NCBI RefSeq assembly: GCF_023065955.2 | Contig: NW_026622808.1 | Coordinates: forward strand, 33,988,475 to 34,052,474 | Direction of reading: 5' to 3' | Source of the DNA: Ursus arctos | Lineage: Eukaryota > Chordata > Mammalia > Carnivora > Ursidae | Length of the DNA stretch: 64,000 nucleotides | Part shown: in pieces, positions 23,191-34,423 of the stretch | How positions within the stretch are numbered: position 1 is the stretch's first letter | Layout: each line of letters begins with the position of its first letter | Notes under the pieces: generated by a model | Told to the model about the DNA's origin: nothing | Seen by the model: the letters and a program-made list of their open reading frames with translations, nothing else | The model's database searches: none | Position numbers and translations under genes: made by a program

Positions 23191-23458
23191 CTAAAGAAAA
23201 AATCTTGAAAGGGAAATGACACATTACCATTAGGGAAATGGCAATTTGAATGACAGCAAATTTCTCATAAGAAACTGGAAGACACAAGGAGGTGGCCCAA
23301 CATTTTTCAACCACTGAAAGAAAAAACCTGATGTTACCCCAGATTTGTGTATCCAGGAGAAATATACTTCAGGAATGAAGGAGAAATAAACACATTTTCA
23401 GATAAAGGAAAGCTAAGAAAATTTGTTACCAATGGATTGGTTCTAAAATAGTAACTAT

Positions 23459-23682
23459 GGACTCTGAGAAACAAACTGAGGGCTTCAGAGGGGAGGGGGG
23501 TGGGGGAATGGGATAGGCTGGTGATGGGTAATAAGGAGGGCACGTATTGCATGGTGCACTGGGTGTTATACGCAACTAATGAATCATCGAACTTTACATC
23601 AAAAACTAGGGATGTACTGTATGGTGACTAACATAATATAATAAAAAATATAATAAAAAGAATATTTGGAAAACACTGAAAA
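23459..23682 (+). mobile_element. L1 3' fragment at a doubly used site (younger hit)
   Basis: L1 3' UTR from ggactctgagaaacaaactg to aataaaaaatataataaaaa. TSD aaaatagtaactat at 23445-23458 and 23683-23696. After the L1 tail come about 20 non-L1 bases (aatatttggaaaacactg, from 23661) and a second A run, possibly a very short 3' transduction. Confidence 0.9.
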
Positions 23683-23696
23683 AAAATAGTAACTAT

Positions 23697-24613
23697 ACAT
23701 GAGAAATAATCAAATCAAAAAATGGGCAGAAGATATGAACAGACAATTTTCCAATGAAGACATACAAATGGCTAACAGACACATGAAAAAATCTTTAATG
23801 TCATTAGCCATCAGGGAAATTCAAATCAAAACCACATTGAGATACCACCTTATGCCAGTTAGAATGGCAAAAATCGACAAGGCAGGAAACAACAAATGTT
23901 GGAGAGGATGTGGAGAAAGGGGAACCCTCTTACACTGTTGGTGGGAATGCAAGTTGGTACAGCCACTTTGGAAAACAGTGTGGAGGTCCCTTAAAAAGTT
24001 AAAAATTGAGCTACCCTATGGCCCAGCCATCGCACTACTGGGTATTTACCCCAAGGATACACACATAGTGAAGAGAAGGGACATATGCACCCCAATGTTC
24101 ATAGCAGCATTGTCCACAATAGCTAAACTGTGGAAGGAGCCGAGATGCCCTTCAACAGATGACTGGATTAAGAAGATGTGGTCCATATACACAATGGAAT
24201 ATTACTCAGCCATAAGAAAGAACGATTACCCAACATTTGCAGCAACGCGGGTGGGACTGGAGGAGATTATGCTAAGTGAAATAAGTCAAGCAGAGGAAGA
24301 CAATTATTATATGGTTTCACTCATTTGTGGAACATAAGAAATAGCAGGGAGATCGGTAGGAGAAGGAAGGGAATAATAAAGGGGGTAAACAGAAGGGGGA
24401 ATGAACCGTGAGAGACTATGGACTCTGGGAAACAAACTGAGGGCTTCAGAGAGGAGGAGGGTGGGGGATTGGGATGGGCCAGTGATGGGTATTAAGGAGG
24501 ACACATACTGCATGGTGCACTGGGTGTTATATGCAAATAATGAATCATGGAAGACTACCTCAAAAAATAAGGATATACTATATGGTGACTAACAACATAA
24601 TAAAAAATTATTT
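23697..24613 (+). mobile_element. L1 ORF2 end plus 3' UTR at the same site (older hit)
   Basis: Its flanks are aaaatagtaactat (23683-23696) and aaaatagcaactat (24614-24627). It carries the largest intact piece of the ORF2 C-terminus in this part of the window (23699-24337), then 3' UTR and tail. It abuts the preceding L1 fragment with no host DNA between except the TSD. Confidence 0.93.
23699..24337 (+). pseudogene. L1 ORF2 C-terminal 212 codons
   Basis: The frame begins [20 protein letters not shown], passes [20 protein letters not shown] (Cys-rich segment of the ORF2 C-terminus), [38 protein letters not shown] and ends VSLICGT at the natural ORF2 stop. It is an uninterrupted frame but only the C-terminal sixth of ORF2, with no reverse transcriptase or endonuclease. 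Confidence 0.9.
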
Positions 24614-25346
24614 AAAATAGCAACTATAAAGGGAGTTCATCAGACACAAAGGAAGAGATAATGAATGGACACTTGGAACATAGATTGAAGAAAGCAATGG
24701 AAGGGGTAAATTCTCTTTAGTTTTTAAAATTGTCTTTGAGGATACAAAGCAAAAATTATAACACTGATATAGTTCTCAATGTATGTAGAAGTTATATTTA
24801 AGAAAGTTGTATCTAAAGTTGTGATGGAAAGGGACATAAATTATAGTAAGTTATCTGCATTCAAGTGGTAAGATGTTCATACTAGTAGACTATAATAAGT
24901 TATGTATGTATACAATTATAAACTCTAGAGCAATCATTAAAAATATTGCACAAAGCAGTATAATAAAAATAGTATAAATAAACCAAAATGGAATTCTAAA
25001 AATGTTCAAGTAACCTTATAAGAAATTAAGACAGGGAAAACAGAGGAAGGTGAAACAGAAGGAACAAATAAATACTAACATGGTCGATGTAAATCCTAAT
25101 GTATGAATAATAAAAAGATAGAAATTGGCAGAGTTGATAAATAAAAAGGACTTAACTGTGTGCTGTCTATAGGAAGCTCACTTCATATATAATGATAACA
25201 GGAGGTGAAAAGTTAGAAAAATATATACTATGCAAACACTAATCAAAAGAAAGCTTGAATGGCTATATTAAAAAGAGATTATTAATTATGGATTATTTCT
25301 TCCTTACATAAATAAAAATAAAAATAAAATTATTTATATTAGTATA

Positions 25347-25549
25347 AGTGGGGTGCCTTGGTTGTTCAGTTGGGTAAATGTTCGACTCTTGATTTCAGCA
25401 CTGGTAATGATCTCAGGGTCATGAGATCAGGCCCCACATCGAGCTCCTTGCAGGGAGCCTGCTTGAGATACTCTTTGTCCCTCTCCTTCTGCCCCTCTCC
25501 CATGCTGTGCATGCTCTCTCTCAAATAAATAAATAGAATCTTTAAAAAA
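25347..25549 (+). mobile_element. CAN-SINE, sense
   Basis: ggggtgccttggttgttcag through gatctcagggtcatgagatc to aataaataaatagaatcttt. Exact 13-bp TSD ttatattagtata at 25334-25346 and 25550-25562. The body is of the older carnivore type. Confidence 0.95.
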
Positions 25550-26367
25550 TTATATTAGTATAGGAAAAAATTAACATCAGAATAAAGAAAATTACCAGGG
25601 ACAAAGGGACATCACAAAATGGTAAGAAGATCTATTCACCAAGAAGACATAACAATTTTAAATATGCATGCAGCAAAAACAGCTGCAAAATAAATGAAGT
25701 AAAACCTGAAAGGACTGAATAGAGAAAATGGAGAAATTATTATTATATTTGGGGATTTATAACCCTTTCCCCTAGTAATTGATCACAACCACTCGACAAA
25801 AGTCAACAAGGATAGTTAAGAATGAAACAATGCCATCAACCATCAGGATCTAATTGAAAGTTTTAGAATGTTTCATCAAGTAAAATTGGAATACAGATTG
25901 TTTTCAAGCATACATGGAACATTCACCAAGATTGACAATTTCTTGAGTCATAGAAAAACTCAACAAATTTGCAATAACTCATATCATACAAAGGATATTT
26001 TGACAGTAATGGAAAAAAACTAGAAATCAATAACAAAGACAATAGGAAAATACTGAAGCATTTAGAAATTAACACACTATTAAATAATCCATGAATCATA
26101 GAGAAAGTCTCAAGAAATAAATATGTTGAAATGAATGTAAATGAAAATATATTAAAATGTGTGGGATGCAGATAAAGCATTGCTGTCAGGAACATTTATA
26201 GCATTAAGTGCATATAATAGAAAAAATAAACATGGTGTCAAATGAGTAATTTCAGCTTCTACTTCAGTAATCTAGAAAAAAAAAAAAAAAAGAAGATGAA
26301 TCCAAGCAAACAGAATGCAGGAAAAATAGAGCAGGAATTAATGAGATTAAAAATAGAAAAACAATAT

Positions 26368-26690
26368 GATTTCTCTCATCTATGGAACATAAGAACTAGG
26401 ATGATCAGTAGGGGAAGAAAGGGATAAAGAAAGGGGGCGTAATCAGAAGGGGGAATGAAACATGAGAGACTATGGACTATGAGAAACAAACTGAGGACTT
26501 CAGAGGGGAGGGGGGTGGGGGAATGGGATAGACCGGTGATGGGTAGTAAGGAGGGCACGTATTGCATGGTGCAATGGGTGTTATACACAACTAATGAATC
26601 ATCGAGCCTTACATCGGAAACCGGGGATGTACTGTATGGTGACTAACATAATATAATAAAAAATCATTAAAAAATAAATAAATAAAAAAT
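26368..26690 (+). mobile_element. L1 3' fragment at a second doubly used site (younger hit)
   Basis: ORF2 last codons (ctctcatctatggaacataa), full 3' UTR and an A/T-rich tail. TSD aaaaatagaaaaacaatat at 26349-26367 and 26691-26709. The last bases of that TSD belong to the 5' end of the next L1, so this copy landed at the 5' junction of an L1 already present. Confidence 0.93.
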
Positions 26691-26704
26691 AAAAATAGAA
26701 AAAC

Positions 26705-27125
26705 AATATTATTCAGCTATCAAAAAGAATGATTTCTCAACATTTGCTGCAACATGGATGGCACTGGAAGAGATAATGCTAAGTGAAATAAGTCAAGGAG
26801 AGAAAGACAGTTATATGGTTTCTCTGATCTATGGAACATAAGAACTAGGAAGATTGGTAGAAGAAAGGGATAAAGAAGGGGGGTAATCAGAAGGGGGAAT
26901 GAAACATGAGAGACTATGGACTCTGAGAAACAAACTGAGGACCTCAGAGGGGAGGAGGGTGGGGGAATGGGATAGGCTGGTGATGGGTAGTAAGGAGGGC
27001 ACGTATTGCATGGTGCACTGGGTGTTATATGCAACTAATGAATCATCGAACTTTACATCAAAAACCAGGGATGTACTGTATGATGACTAACATATAATAA
27101 AAAAATATTTAAAAAACAAATAAAT
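26705..27125 (+). mobile_element. L1 3' fragment at the same site (older hit)
   Basis: Starts in ORF2 (aatattattcagctatcaaa), includes the 3' UTR and ends in A-rich sequence. The downstream flank aaaaatagaaaaac (27126-27139) then continues into the ancient L1 (gaggaaaaatc). Confidence 0.92.
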
Positions 27126-29088
27126 AAAAATAGAAAAACGAGGAAAAATCAAACCAAAAGCCAGTTTTTCAAAATATCAATAAAATTGATTAACATCTAC
27201 CAAGGCTGACAAAGAAAATGAGAGAAAATAGTAATTACCAATATACTGGGACTAAAGATGAGATATCACTGTAGATACCACAGACATTAAATGGATAATA
27301 AGAGAATACCATAACATGTAAGTGAGAATCTACATGAATAAAACAAATCCTTGAAAATCACAAATCACCAAAATTCACCCAAGAAAAAACTGGTAATCTA
27401 AATATCCAACAGCTATTAAAGTAATTAAATTTATGAAAATCCTTTCAAAAAAGAAATGACTAAGCCCAGATGGTTCCACTGGTAAATTCTACTGAAGGTC
27501 TAAAGAAGAAAAACCAGCAGACCATATCATTGTCAGAAAAAGCATTTGAGAAAACCCAACACTCTTCCATGATTAAAAACTCTCAGCAAACTAGGAATAA
27601 AGGGGGCTTTTTCACCCTGAGAAAGGGCATTTGTGAAAATCTACAGTAAATGTCATAATTAATGGTGAAAGTCTGCTTTTGGGAACAAGGTGAGGATGTC
27701 TGCTTTTAACAGTTTTATTCAGCTTAGTACTGGAATACTTAACCAGTGCAGTAAGGCAAGAAAAGGGAAGAAGAGACATACAGATTAGAATGAAGAAAAA
27801 AAGTCAGTCCTATTTGCAGACAGTGATTGGCTACGTAGGAAATTCCAAAGAATCTAGAAACAACAAAACCCACTAAAGTATATAAAAGATACTCCTAAAA
27901 CAATTAAGTTTGCAGTTATAGGACAACAACTCAAAATACTCTGTTTTTCTTTCAGTCAGTCAGTATATTAATTATATTGCCATATGAAATTTTAAAACAG
28001 TACTATTTGATTAAAGGCGTAAATATGAGACCTGGAACCATAAAAATCCAGGAGGAGAACACAGACATTAACCTCTTTGACATTGGTCATTGCAACTTCT
28101 TTCTAGATATGTCTCCTGAGGCAAGGGAAACAAACTATTGAGATTTCATCAACACGAAAAGCTTCTGCACAGCGAAGGAAATAATGAACAAAACTAAAAG
28201 GCAACCTATGGAATGGGCGAAGATATTTGCAAATTACATATCTGATAAAGAATTAGTATCCAAAATATATAAAGAGCTTATAAAAATCAACACCCCAAAA
28301 ATTAATAACCCAATTAAAAGATGAGAAGATGTGAATAGACATTTTTCCAAAGAAGACGTACACATGGCCGACAGACATACAAAAAGATGCTCAACACATA
28401 TCATCAGGAAAATACAAATCAAAACTACGGTGAGATATCACCTCACACCAGTCGGAATGGCTAAAATCAACAACACCAGAAGCAACAGGTGTTGGCTAGG
28501 ATGTGGAAGAAGGAGACACTCTTACACTGTTGGTGGGAATGCAAACTGGTGCAGCCAGTCTGCAAGACAGTATGGCAGTTCCTCAAAAAGTTAAAAATAG
28601 AAGTACCCTACAATCCAGCAATTGCTCTCCTAGCTATTTACCCAAAGGATACAAAAATACAGATTCGAAGGGGTACAAGCACCCCGATGTTTACAGCAAC
28701 ACTATCAACAATAGCTATGGAGAGAGCCCAAATGTCCATCGACTGGTGAATGCAGAAAGAAGATATAGTCCTATGTACAATGGAATATTACTCACCCATC
28801 AGAAAAATGAAATCTTGCCATTTGCAATGACATGGTTGGAACTAGAAAGTATCATACTAAGCAAAATAAGTTGGTCAGAGAAAGACAAATACCATAAGAT
28901 TTCACTCATATGTGGAATTTAAGAAACAAAACTATAGAGAACAAACTGATGGTTAGTGGATGGGAGGTGGTTGGAGGGAATGGGGTTAAATAGGTGATGG
29001 GGATTAGGGAGTGCACCTGTGATGAGCACCAGGTGTTGTATGGAAGTGCTAAATCACTGAATCCTACACGTGAAACTAATATTACACT

Positions 29089-29880
29089 GTTTTTTTTTAA
29101 ATAATTTTTTATTATGTTAGTCACCATACAGTACATCCTTATTTTTTGATGTATTGTTCCATGATTCATTATTTGAGTATAACACCCAGTGCTCCATGCA
29201 ATACATGCCCTCCTTAATACCCATCACCAGCCTATCCCAATCCCCCACCCCCTCTTCCCTCTGAAGCCCCCAGTTTGTTTCCCAGAGTCCATAGTCTCTC
29301 GTCGTTCATTCCCCCTTCTGTTTACCCCCCTTTATTATTCCCTTCCTTCTCCTACCGATCTCACTGCTATTTCTTATGTTCCACAAATGAGTGAAACAAT
29401 ATGATAATTGTCCTTCTCTGCTTGACTTATTTCACTTAGCATAATCTCCTCCAGTCCCGTCCATGTTGCAGCAAATGTTGGGTAATCGTTCTTTCTGATG
29501 GCTTACTAATATTCCATTGTATATATGGACCACAACTTCTTAATCCAGTCATCTGTTGAAGGGCATCTCGGCTCCTTCCATGATTTAGCTATTGTGGACA
29601 ATGCTGCTATGAACATTGGGGTGCATATGGCCCTTCTCTTCACTATGTGTGTATCTTTGGGGTAAATACCCAGTAGTGCAATTGCTGGATCATAGGGAAG
29701 CTCAATTTCTAACTTTTTAAGGGAACTCCACACTGTTTTCCAAAGTGGCTGTACCAACTTGCATTCCCACCAACAATGTAAGAGGGTTCCCCTTTCTCCA
29801 CATTCTCTCCAACATTTGTTGTTTCCTGCCTTGTCAATTTTTGCCATTCGAACTGATGTTAGGTAGCATCTCAATATGGT
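29089..29880 (-). mobile_element. 5'-truncated L1, antisense
   Basis: A T run, then reverse-strand 3' UTR (atgttagtcaccatacagta) and ORF2 C-terminus, ending abruptly at ctcaatatggt. The minus frame 29874-29506 reads [20 protein letters not shown] and [20 protein letters not shown]. It abuts the T run of the next L1 directly. Confidence 0.92.
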
Positions 29881-30591
29881 TTTTTTTAATAATATTTTTT
29901 ATTATATTATGTTAGTCACCATACAGTACATTCCTGGTTTTTGATGTAAAGTTCGATGATTCATTAGTTGCGTGTAACACCCAGTGAACCACGCAATACG
30001 TGCCCTCCTTACTACCCATCACCAGCCTATCCCATTCCCCCACCCGCTCCCCTCTGAAGCCCTCAGTTTGTTTCCCAGAGTCCATAGTCTCTCATGGTTC
30101 ATTCCCCCTTCTGCTTGCCCCCCCTTTCTTCTTCTCTTTCTTCTCCTATCAATCTTCCTACTTCTTGTGTTCCATAAATGAGTGAGTCTTTAGTTTAAAA
30201 TCTAATCTGTCTGATATGAGAATTGCTACCCCAGCTTTCTTTTGAGGTCCATTGGCATGAGAAATGGTTTTCCAACCCTTCTCTTTCAGTCTGGATGTAT
30301 CTTTAAGTTCAGGATGAGTCTCTTGTAGACAGCATATTGATGGTTCATGTCTTTTTATCCAATCATCAACCTTGTGGCGTTTATGGGAGCATTTAGGCCA
30401 TTCACATTGAGAGTGATTATTGAGAGAGATGATTTTAATGATGTCATGTTGCCTGTGAAATCTTTGTTTCTATAGATTGTAAATTTCTGTTCTGTATCAC
30501 TCTTGGGGCCTTTTTACTTTTATAGAACTGCCCTTAATATCTCATGTAGGGCTGGTTTGGTAGTTACGAATTCCTTCAGTTTCTGCTGATC

Positions 30592-31375
30592 TTAGAAGGT
30601 CCTTATCTCTCCATCAATTCTGAATGACAGCCTTGCTGGATAAAGGATCCTTGGCTGCATGTTATTCTCAGATGGAGCTTTGAAAATACCCTGCCAACCC
30701 TTCCTAGCCTGCCAGGTCTCTGTAGACAGGTCTGACGTTATTCTAATATTTTTTCCTTTGTATGTAAGGATTTTCTTCCCCCTGGCCGCTATCAAGACTG
30801 TATCCTTGGATATAATATTTGCAAATTGCACTATGACATGATGTGGTGAAGGCCTGCTCTCATTGATCTTGGGTGGGGTCCTTTCTGGCTCTTGGACATG
30901 GATGCTTGTTTCCTTTGCCAGATTAGGGAAGTTTTCAGCTACAATTTGTTCAACTATCTCTTCTAGACCTCTCTCTTTCTCCACCCCCTCAGGGATGCCG
31001 ATGATTCTGACATTGGAACGTTTCATTGAGTCAGTAATCTCCTGTAATCTACATTCTTGAGATTGTATTTTTTTTGAGCCAAGTTTCTGTTTTAACTTTC
31101 TCTTCTACCATCCCATCCCCCAATTCACTAATTCGTTTTTCTGCCTCATTTACCCTGGCCGTCAGAGCGTCTAGTTTAGACTGCATTTGTTTCATAGCAT
31201 TTTTAATTTCTGCCAGATTCGCTCTCATTTCTGCCCTTAGAGATTCTATATTCCCGTTAATATTTTTGTTAATATTTTTTTCAAGTCTACACATCATCTT
31301 GACCATTGTTACTCTGAACTCCATTTCTGACAATTTGGTTATATCCATGTCCATCATTTCTGTGGCAGAGGTCAC
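30592..31375 (-). pseudogene. L1 ORF1, broken in the middle
   Basis: The N-terminal frame 31375-31049 (MTSATEMMDMDITKLSEMEF, coiled-coil-like E/K/L-rich stretch, ending WLKKNTISRM) and the C-terminal frame 31026-30592 (MKRSNVRIIGIPEGVEKERG, then HHVIVQFANIISKDTVL, ITSDLSTETWQARKGW, PARLSFRIDGEIRTF) lie in different frames with a short gap around 31030-31070. Unlike the copy at 12126-13029, the C-terminal RNA-binding domain here is continuous. Confidence 0.9.
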
Positions 31376-31399
31376 AGTCTCTGTGTCCTTTCTTTGCTG

Positions 31400-32425
31400 A
31401 GGGTTTCTCCTCCTTGTCTTTCTGATGAGTAGAGGTTGGGGGGATGCACAGAGCCCAAATTATCGACCAGGACCCAGGATGTATGCACTGGTTTTATAGG
31501 GACTTTAGGGATGTGGCCTTCTTGATTTTGCAGCCTGCCTTCTGGGGGAGGGGCCTGCTGCGCTGATACTCAGCCAACCCGGTTTGAGTAGAGTTGCCCT
31601 GTCCCCTGCAAGGGGGGATGGGGATGAGCACAATGTGAACCGGTATTTCCGGGCTTTTGTTCTTTGTTGGCTTTCCCTGGCAGTTTTCTGTGCCTCTTCT
31701 GAGAGTCAGAGCAGCAGTGGCCGTATCCTAGCGTCTGTCTCAGAACAGAGATCGCAGTCCGCTCTCCACTGAGCTCCTTTGGCCACTCTAACTCTGTTTC
31801 TGTCGGTGCTGCTAAAAACCCCACAGCGTCCTGGGTTGTGTGCCCTACAGCCACCCTCCCACCCCTCGCTTCCAGGGCTGACATGTCTCTGTCCTTTGTG
31901 CTTCTAACACTGCCAGCTGCCCCCGGTTCCTGTGCATGCTCCTGAGCTCCCGGTTTCAGTGTGGTTTGTGCGCGCCCCGGAACATCGGTTTTCTGTCTGT
32001 TTGCATGCGGGCTCCTGAGCTACCTACCGGTTTCAGTCTAGTTCAAGTGTGTGCTCCGGAGCTCCGGTTTCTGTTTGGACACACGCGCTCGCGAGCTCAC
32101 GGTCTCAGTCTGCTCTCTTGCGGGTGCCGGTCTGTGAGTTCTGCCCACTCCCCAGTGCAGGTGGCTACTCTTCCTGGCACCCGAGTGCGGCGGGTCCATC
32201 CCCCTTCCGTTTATCTTCCGATATCTGTGCGCGGATTCAAGGTTCCCCGCTTCCTACCTCGATACTCAGTGCTGGAGATGTTCGATTGTAGAGATCCAGA
32301 TGTATCTTCCTGCATCTCAGGCTGATTTCGTGGGTTTTCAGGATGGTCTGGTGGATATCCAGCTCGATTCAGGGGACCAGCTGAAGAAGGGGTCCCCCAC
32401 TCCTCTGCCATCTTTTTCCTTCTCC
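31400..32425 (-). promoter_or_regulatory. L1 5' UTR, antisense
   Basis: GC-rich, similar in order to 13030-13957 (ttatcgaccaggacccagga, ggggcctgctgcgctgatac), and ends at the L1 5' boundary. Open frames here on the + strand (31936-32325, 32049-32291) are products of base composition. Confidence 0.72.
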
Positions 32426-32470
32426 CTATACTATATGTTAACTAACCTGAATTTAAATAAAAGCATGAAA

Positions 32471-33526
32471 GAAAGGGGAAACAAAGTTGGTGCTTTAAAC
32501 AAAATGTACATTTATTTCTTTTTCAAGTGAGCACCAGCATTCTGGATTTGGTATGGCAGCTCTACAGTCATCAAGGACTCAGGATCAGAAATGTTCTGAA
32601 TATATTAGAGCTGCTATTTGATGCAATAGCTTAGAACATTTAAAATTTGAAAAATCTTTGAGGTGTGCATTGAGGCCAGTATACTCACTGATTTCCTAGA
32701 GACACGGAAAAGCTTGAAAGTGGGAAGCTGTGTTGGAAAGAGGACAACTGCAAGCAGTATTTTTTAAATATTTTATACCTAAAGTTTGAAATTGCCATGG
32801 TAATTTTTAAGTGTATCTTCTGAGGAACAGAATGTTGGAATGTTGCCTTTCTTTGCCATTTTAACAAATTGCAGTGTTTCTCCTTAGTTCTTTTAAAAGT
32901 ATTGTTAATATGACAAGTGTCAAGTGATTGTTCTTATTCTCTTATGAATGTAGAAGGTCAGTTATTTAGCCAGTGAAATTCAAAACAAATGAATACACAT
33001 CTTCTCCAAATGACTCTTTCTACTGGAAGAGAATAAAAATGTGTTATATGCTGAAATCAGTAAGAGAGCTAAACATTCTCCCTTTGTTTTCCCTACTTAA
33101 TTTCAAACCATATAGTCCTTAATCATATTTACTAAGAGGCAAGTAATTATCTAGCTGTCCTCTGAGAAAGAGTATACTTAAGAACCAGAATGAATCTAGG
33201 TTAACTTTTAAAGTCTAATTTATCTGATTCTGAAAACAAAAGAAAGTAATATAAATAAAAAATGAAGAGTAAACTGAGAAACAAGTCTCAACATATATAA
33301 CTATAAAAATTAACATCTTTCTGTATATAGAGTACATAAGAATCAATAGGAGAACTAGTAAGAATACCAGTAGATAATCAGCAAAGATAGAGTAAAGCCA
33401 TTCACAAAACAATACATTAAGGAAATAGTCTCACTAGTAAGAGATGTAAATTAAATCAGTGAGATAATGAAATAACCCTATCCATTGCCAGATATTCTCC
33501 TTCAAATTAACAAGCAAGAAAGGGAA
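32471..33526. other. Intronic sequence without a gene
   Basis: AT-rich, with no young repeat and no exon-like frame. The stretch 32480-32640 (tacagtcatcaaggactcag) may be an old repeat I cannot name. Confidence 0.55.
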
Positions 33527-33531
33527 AATTT

Positions 33532-33907
33532 TATTTATTTTTTTATTATGTTCAGTTAGCCAACATATACTACATCATAGGTTTTTGACGTAGTGTTCAA
33601 TGATTCATTAGTTGCATGTAACACCCAGTGCTCATCACAACACGTGCCCTCCTTAATACCCATCACCCGGTTACCCCATTTCCCCACCCCCTCCCTTCTG
33701 TAACCATCAGTTTGTTTCCTGGAGTCCAGAGTCTCTCATGGTTTGTCTCCCTCTATGATTTCTTCCCATTCAGTTTTCCCTCCCTTCCCCTGTGGTCCTC
33801 CGTGCTGTTCCTTATGTTCCATATATGAGTAAAACCATATGATAATTGTCTTTCTCTGCTTGACTTATTTCACTTAGCATAATCCCCTCCAATTCCATTA
33901 AAAAAAA
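33532..33907 (-). mobile_element. Older-type L1 3' fragment, antisense
   Basis: Reverse-strand 3' UTR of the older form (gttagccaacatatactaca, ccatcacccggttaccccat) through the ORF2 end, stopping at ccaattcca. Flanking sequences aagaaagggaaaatt and aagaaagtgaaaatt resemble an aged TSD. Confidence 0.88.
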
Positions 33908-33930
33908 GAAAGTGAAAATTATCTTTTTTT

Positions 33931-34137
33931 ATTTTTATTTTTTTTAAAGATTTTATTTATTTATTTGACAGAGAGAGAGAGACAGCCAGCGAGAGAGGGA
34001 ACACAAGCAGGGGGAGTGGGAGAGGAAGAAGCAGGCTCATAGCGGAAGAGCCTGACGTGGGGCTCGATCCCAGAACTCCGGGATCACACCCTGAGCCGAA
34101 GGCAGACGCTTAACCGCTGTGCCACCCAGGCGCCCCT
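33931..34137 (-). mobile_element. Ursid-type CAN-SINE, antisense
   Basis: On the minus strand it reads ggggcgcctgggtggcacag, then ttaagcgtctgccttcggct, the tcttccgctatgagcctgct block, a CT-rich body and tail. Exact 16-bp TSD aaaattatcttttttt at 33915-33930 and 34138-34153. Confidence 0.96.
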
Positions 34138-34423
34138 AAAATTATCTTTTTTTAAATTATGATATGTTAGTCACCATACGGTACATCATTAGTTTTTGAG
34201 GTAGTGTTCCATGATTCATTGTTTGCATATAACACCCAGTGCTCCATGCAATACATGCCCTCCTTAATACCCATCACTGGGCTAGCCCATCCCCATATCC
34301 CCCTCACCTCTGAAGCCCTCAGTTTGTTTCCCAGAGTCCATAGTCTCTCGTGGTTCATTCCCTCTTCTGTTTACCCCCCCTTCATTATTCCCTTCCTTCT
34401 CCTACCAATCTCCCTGCTATTTC

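Larger units (their letters stand above)
19180..28000 (+). mobile_element. Ancient L1 (L1M/HAL1-like), heavily interrupted
   Basis: One old + strand element can be followed in order. A 5' region at about 19180-20340. An ORF1-like region at 20380-20957 (aatagaaattatccaatctg). Its continuation at 21954-22092 (gaagctgagtgaactccaaa), 23191-23444 (caggaatgaaggagaaataa) and 24628-26348. ORF2 at 27140-27960, where the nucleotides still suggest PDGSTGKFY near 27468 and an eroded YFAD-like site near 27811. Stops and gaps are frequent. Younger SINE and L1 insertions fill the interruptions. That it is a single copy is inferred from the order and strand of the pieces. Confidence 0.7.
29881..32425 (-). 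mobile_element. L1 with intact ends but most of ORF2 deleted
   Basis: Reverse-strand 3' UTR (29881-30185) passes without a tail or TSD straight into sequence just downstream of the ORF2 start (tctttagtttaaaatctaat, from 30186). ORF1 and a GC-rich 5' UTR follow, ending at about 32414-32425 with the same terminal motif (ccactcctctgccatc) as the full-length L1. About 4 kb of endonuclease and reverse transcriptase coding sequence is missing compared with 7495-13957. Confidence 0.85.
28010..32470 (+). mobile_element. Older carnivore L1 3' part, interrupted
   Basis: ORF2 C-terminal sequence from about 28016 (gagacctggaaccataaaaa) to the stop at about 28920. The 3' UTR of the older type follows (gaacaaactgatggttagtg) up to attacactg at about 29088, and the last part (atatgttaactaacctgaat, ttaaataaaagcatg) resumes at about 32430. 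The two antisense L1s at 29089-32425 sit between. Its short ORF2 frames (28331-28594, 28489-28749, 28503-28922) are broken by frameshifts. Confidence 0.82.

Noticed and set aside
30180..30190. Spliced-L1 origin of the ORF2-deleted element
   Set aside because: Compared with the intact copy near 11800 and the 3' end near 7800, the missing segment does not begin with GT or end with AG at the joint.
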